Part shown: piece by piece, positions 12,879 to 13,034 of the stretch
How the letters are laid out: each line of letters begins with the position of its first letter
How positions within the stretch are numbered: the first letter of the stretch is position 1
NCBI GenBank assembly: GCA_036244975.1
Contig: BTTE01000067.1
Coordinates: forward strand, 1-13,034
Length of the DNA stretch: 13,034 nt
Reading direction: 5' to 3'
Source of the DNA: Sulfidibacterium sp036244975
GTDB taxonomy: Bacteria; Bacteroidota; Bacteroidia; Bacteroidales; F082
Notes under the pieces: model-generated
Databases searched by the model: none
What the model saw: only the letters and a program-made list of their open reading frames with translations
Told to the model about the DNA's origin: nothing
Made by a program: the position numbers and the translations under genes

Positions 12879-12893
12879 ATATTTCTCCGGATA

Positions 12894-12926
12894 TTTACAA
12901 ATAAAAAGGAAATAATACTATTTTTG
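12894..12926 (+). promoter_or_regulatory. Putative promoter of tRNA-Leu
   Basis: TTTA at 12894-12897 and TATTTTTG at 12919-12926 are separated by 21 bases, matching the Bacteroidota TTTG/TAnnTTTG arrangement with one mismatch in the -33 box. Transcription would start near 12932, seven bases before the mature tRNA 5' end. Confidence 0.55.
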
Positions 12927-12938
12927 CACCCTCTTTTA

Positions 12939-13023
12939 GCCCAGATGGCGGAAATGGTAGACGCGCATGGTTGAGGGCCATGTTCCCGTTTTGGGAGTGC
13001 AAGTTCGATTCTTGTTCTGGGCA
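12939..13023 (+). tRNA. tRNA-Leu (anticodon GAG)
   Basis: A complete class II tRNA of 85 bases. The acceptor arms GCCCAGA (12939-12945) and TCTGGGC (13016-13022) pair fully, with discriminator A at 13023. The anticodon stem CATGG/CCATG encloses TTGAGGG, giving anticodon GAG at 12973-12975, which reads CUC and CUU leucine codons. The long variable arm (CCCG-TTTT-GGG) and the T-arm GCAAG-TTCGATT-CTTGT are typical of tRNA-Leu. The 3' CCA is not encoded (A, C, C, G follow), so it must be added enzymatically. It is the only plus-strand gene in the window. Confidence 0.97.
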
Positions 13024-13034
13024 CCGGATGAATG

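Noticed and set aside
13023..13026. Truncated or defective tRNA because no CCA is encoded
   Set aside because: All arms pair well; many Bacteroidota tRNA genes lack an encoded CCA, which is added enzymatically.

Overview
The window looks like chromosomal DNA of a member of the Bacteroidota, most likely from the Bacteroidales/Marinilabiliales side. The evidence is the family content (DUF4301, a DUF5687-like ABC permease, an Aur1-like PAP2 enzyme, a ~370-residue GNAT-like acyltransferase), mostly weak or absent Shine-Dalgarno sequences, and repeated occurrence of the Bacteroidota promoter -7 element TAnnTTTG directly upstream of genes. All eleven protein genes are on the minus strand, so transcription runs right to left. 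The only plus-strand gene is a tRNA-Leu(GAG) at the right edge.

Layout from right to left. A tRNA-Leu (12939-13023) diverges from a tightly packed four-gene operon (12736 down to 8969): a GNAT-like acyltransferase, an Aur1-like PAP2 membrane enzyme, a CPBP intramembrane protease homologue and an extended SDR oxidoreductase. The genes are separated by 12 nt or overlap by 8 and 1 nt. The acyltransferase, SDR and PAP2 trio resembles what bacterial ceramide/sphingolipid synthesis needs after the serine palmitoyltransferase step, but this is inference. Next is a redox/stress-looking set: a long-chain flavodoxin, a small cupin and a 667-residue double-module DUF438-hemerythrin-PAS protein. Only the flavodoxin of these three has a recognisable promoter.

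Further left is a divergent NRAMP-type transporter (4284-5504). It has a strong canonical Shine-Dalgarno sequence, higher GC and altered metal-site motifs, so it looks acquired. It is followed by a DUF4301 protein of unknown role and then by an ABC exporter pair (DUF5687-like permease, then ATPase). The left end (1-256) has no gene. It carries an in-register 8-bp tandem array of 18 units and a run of three hairpins that resembles a REP-type dispersed element. A different 8-bp repeat (three copies) sits between the two ABC genes and supplies the permease stop codon.

The points most worth following are the candidate sphingolipid operon, the duplicated DUF438-HHE protein whose second copy has Asp where the first has His at two putative metal-ligand positions, the unusual NRAMP transporter, and the 8-bp repeat arrays flanking the ABC ATPase gene. 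There is no CRISPR array, transposase, phage gene or rRNA in the window, and no gene-free stretch longer than 256 bases.
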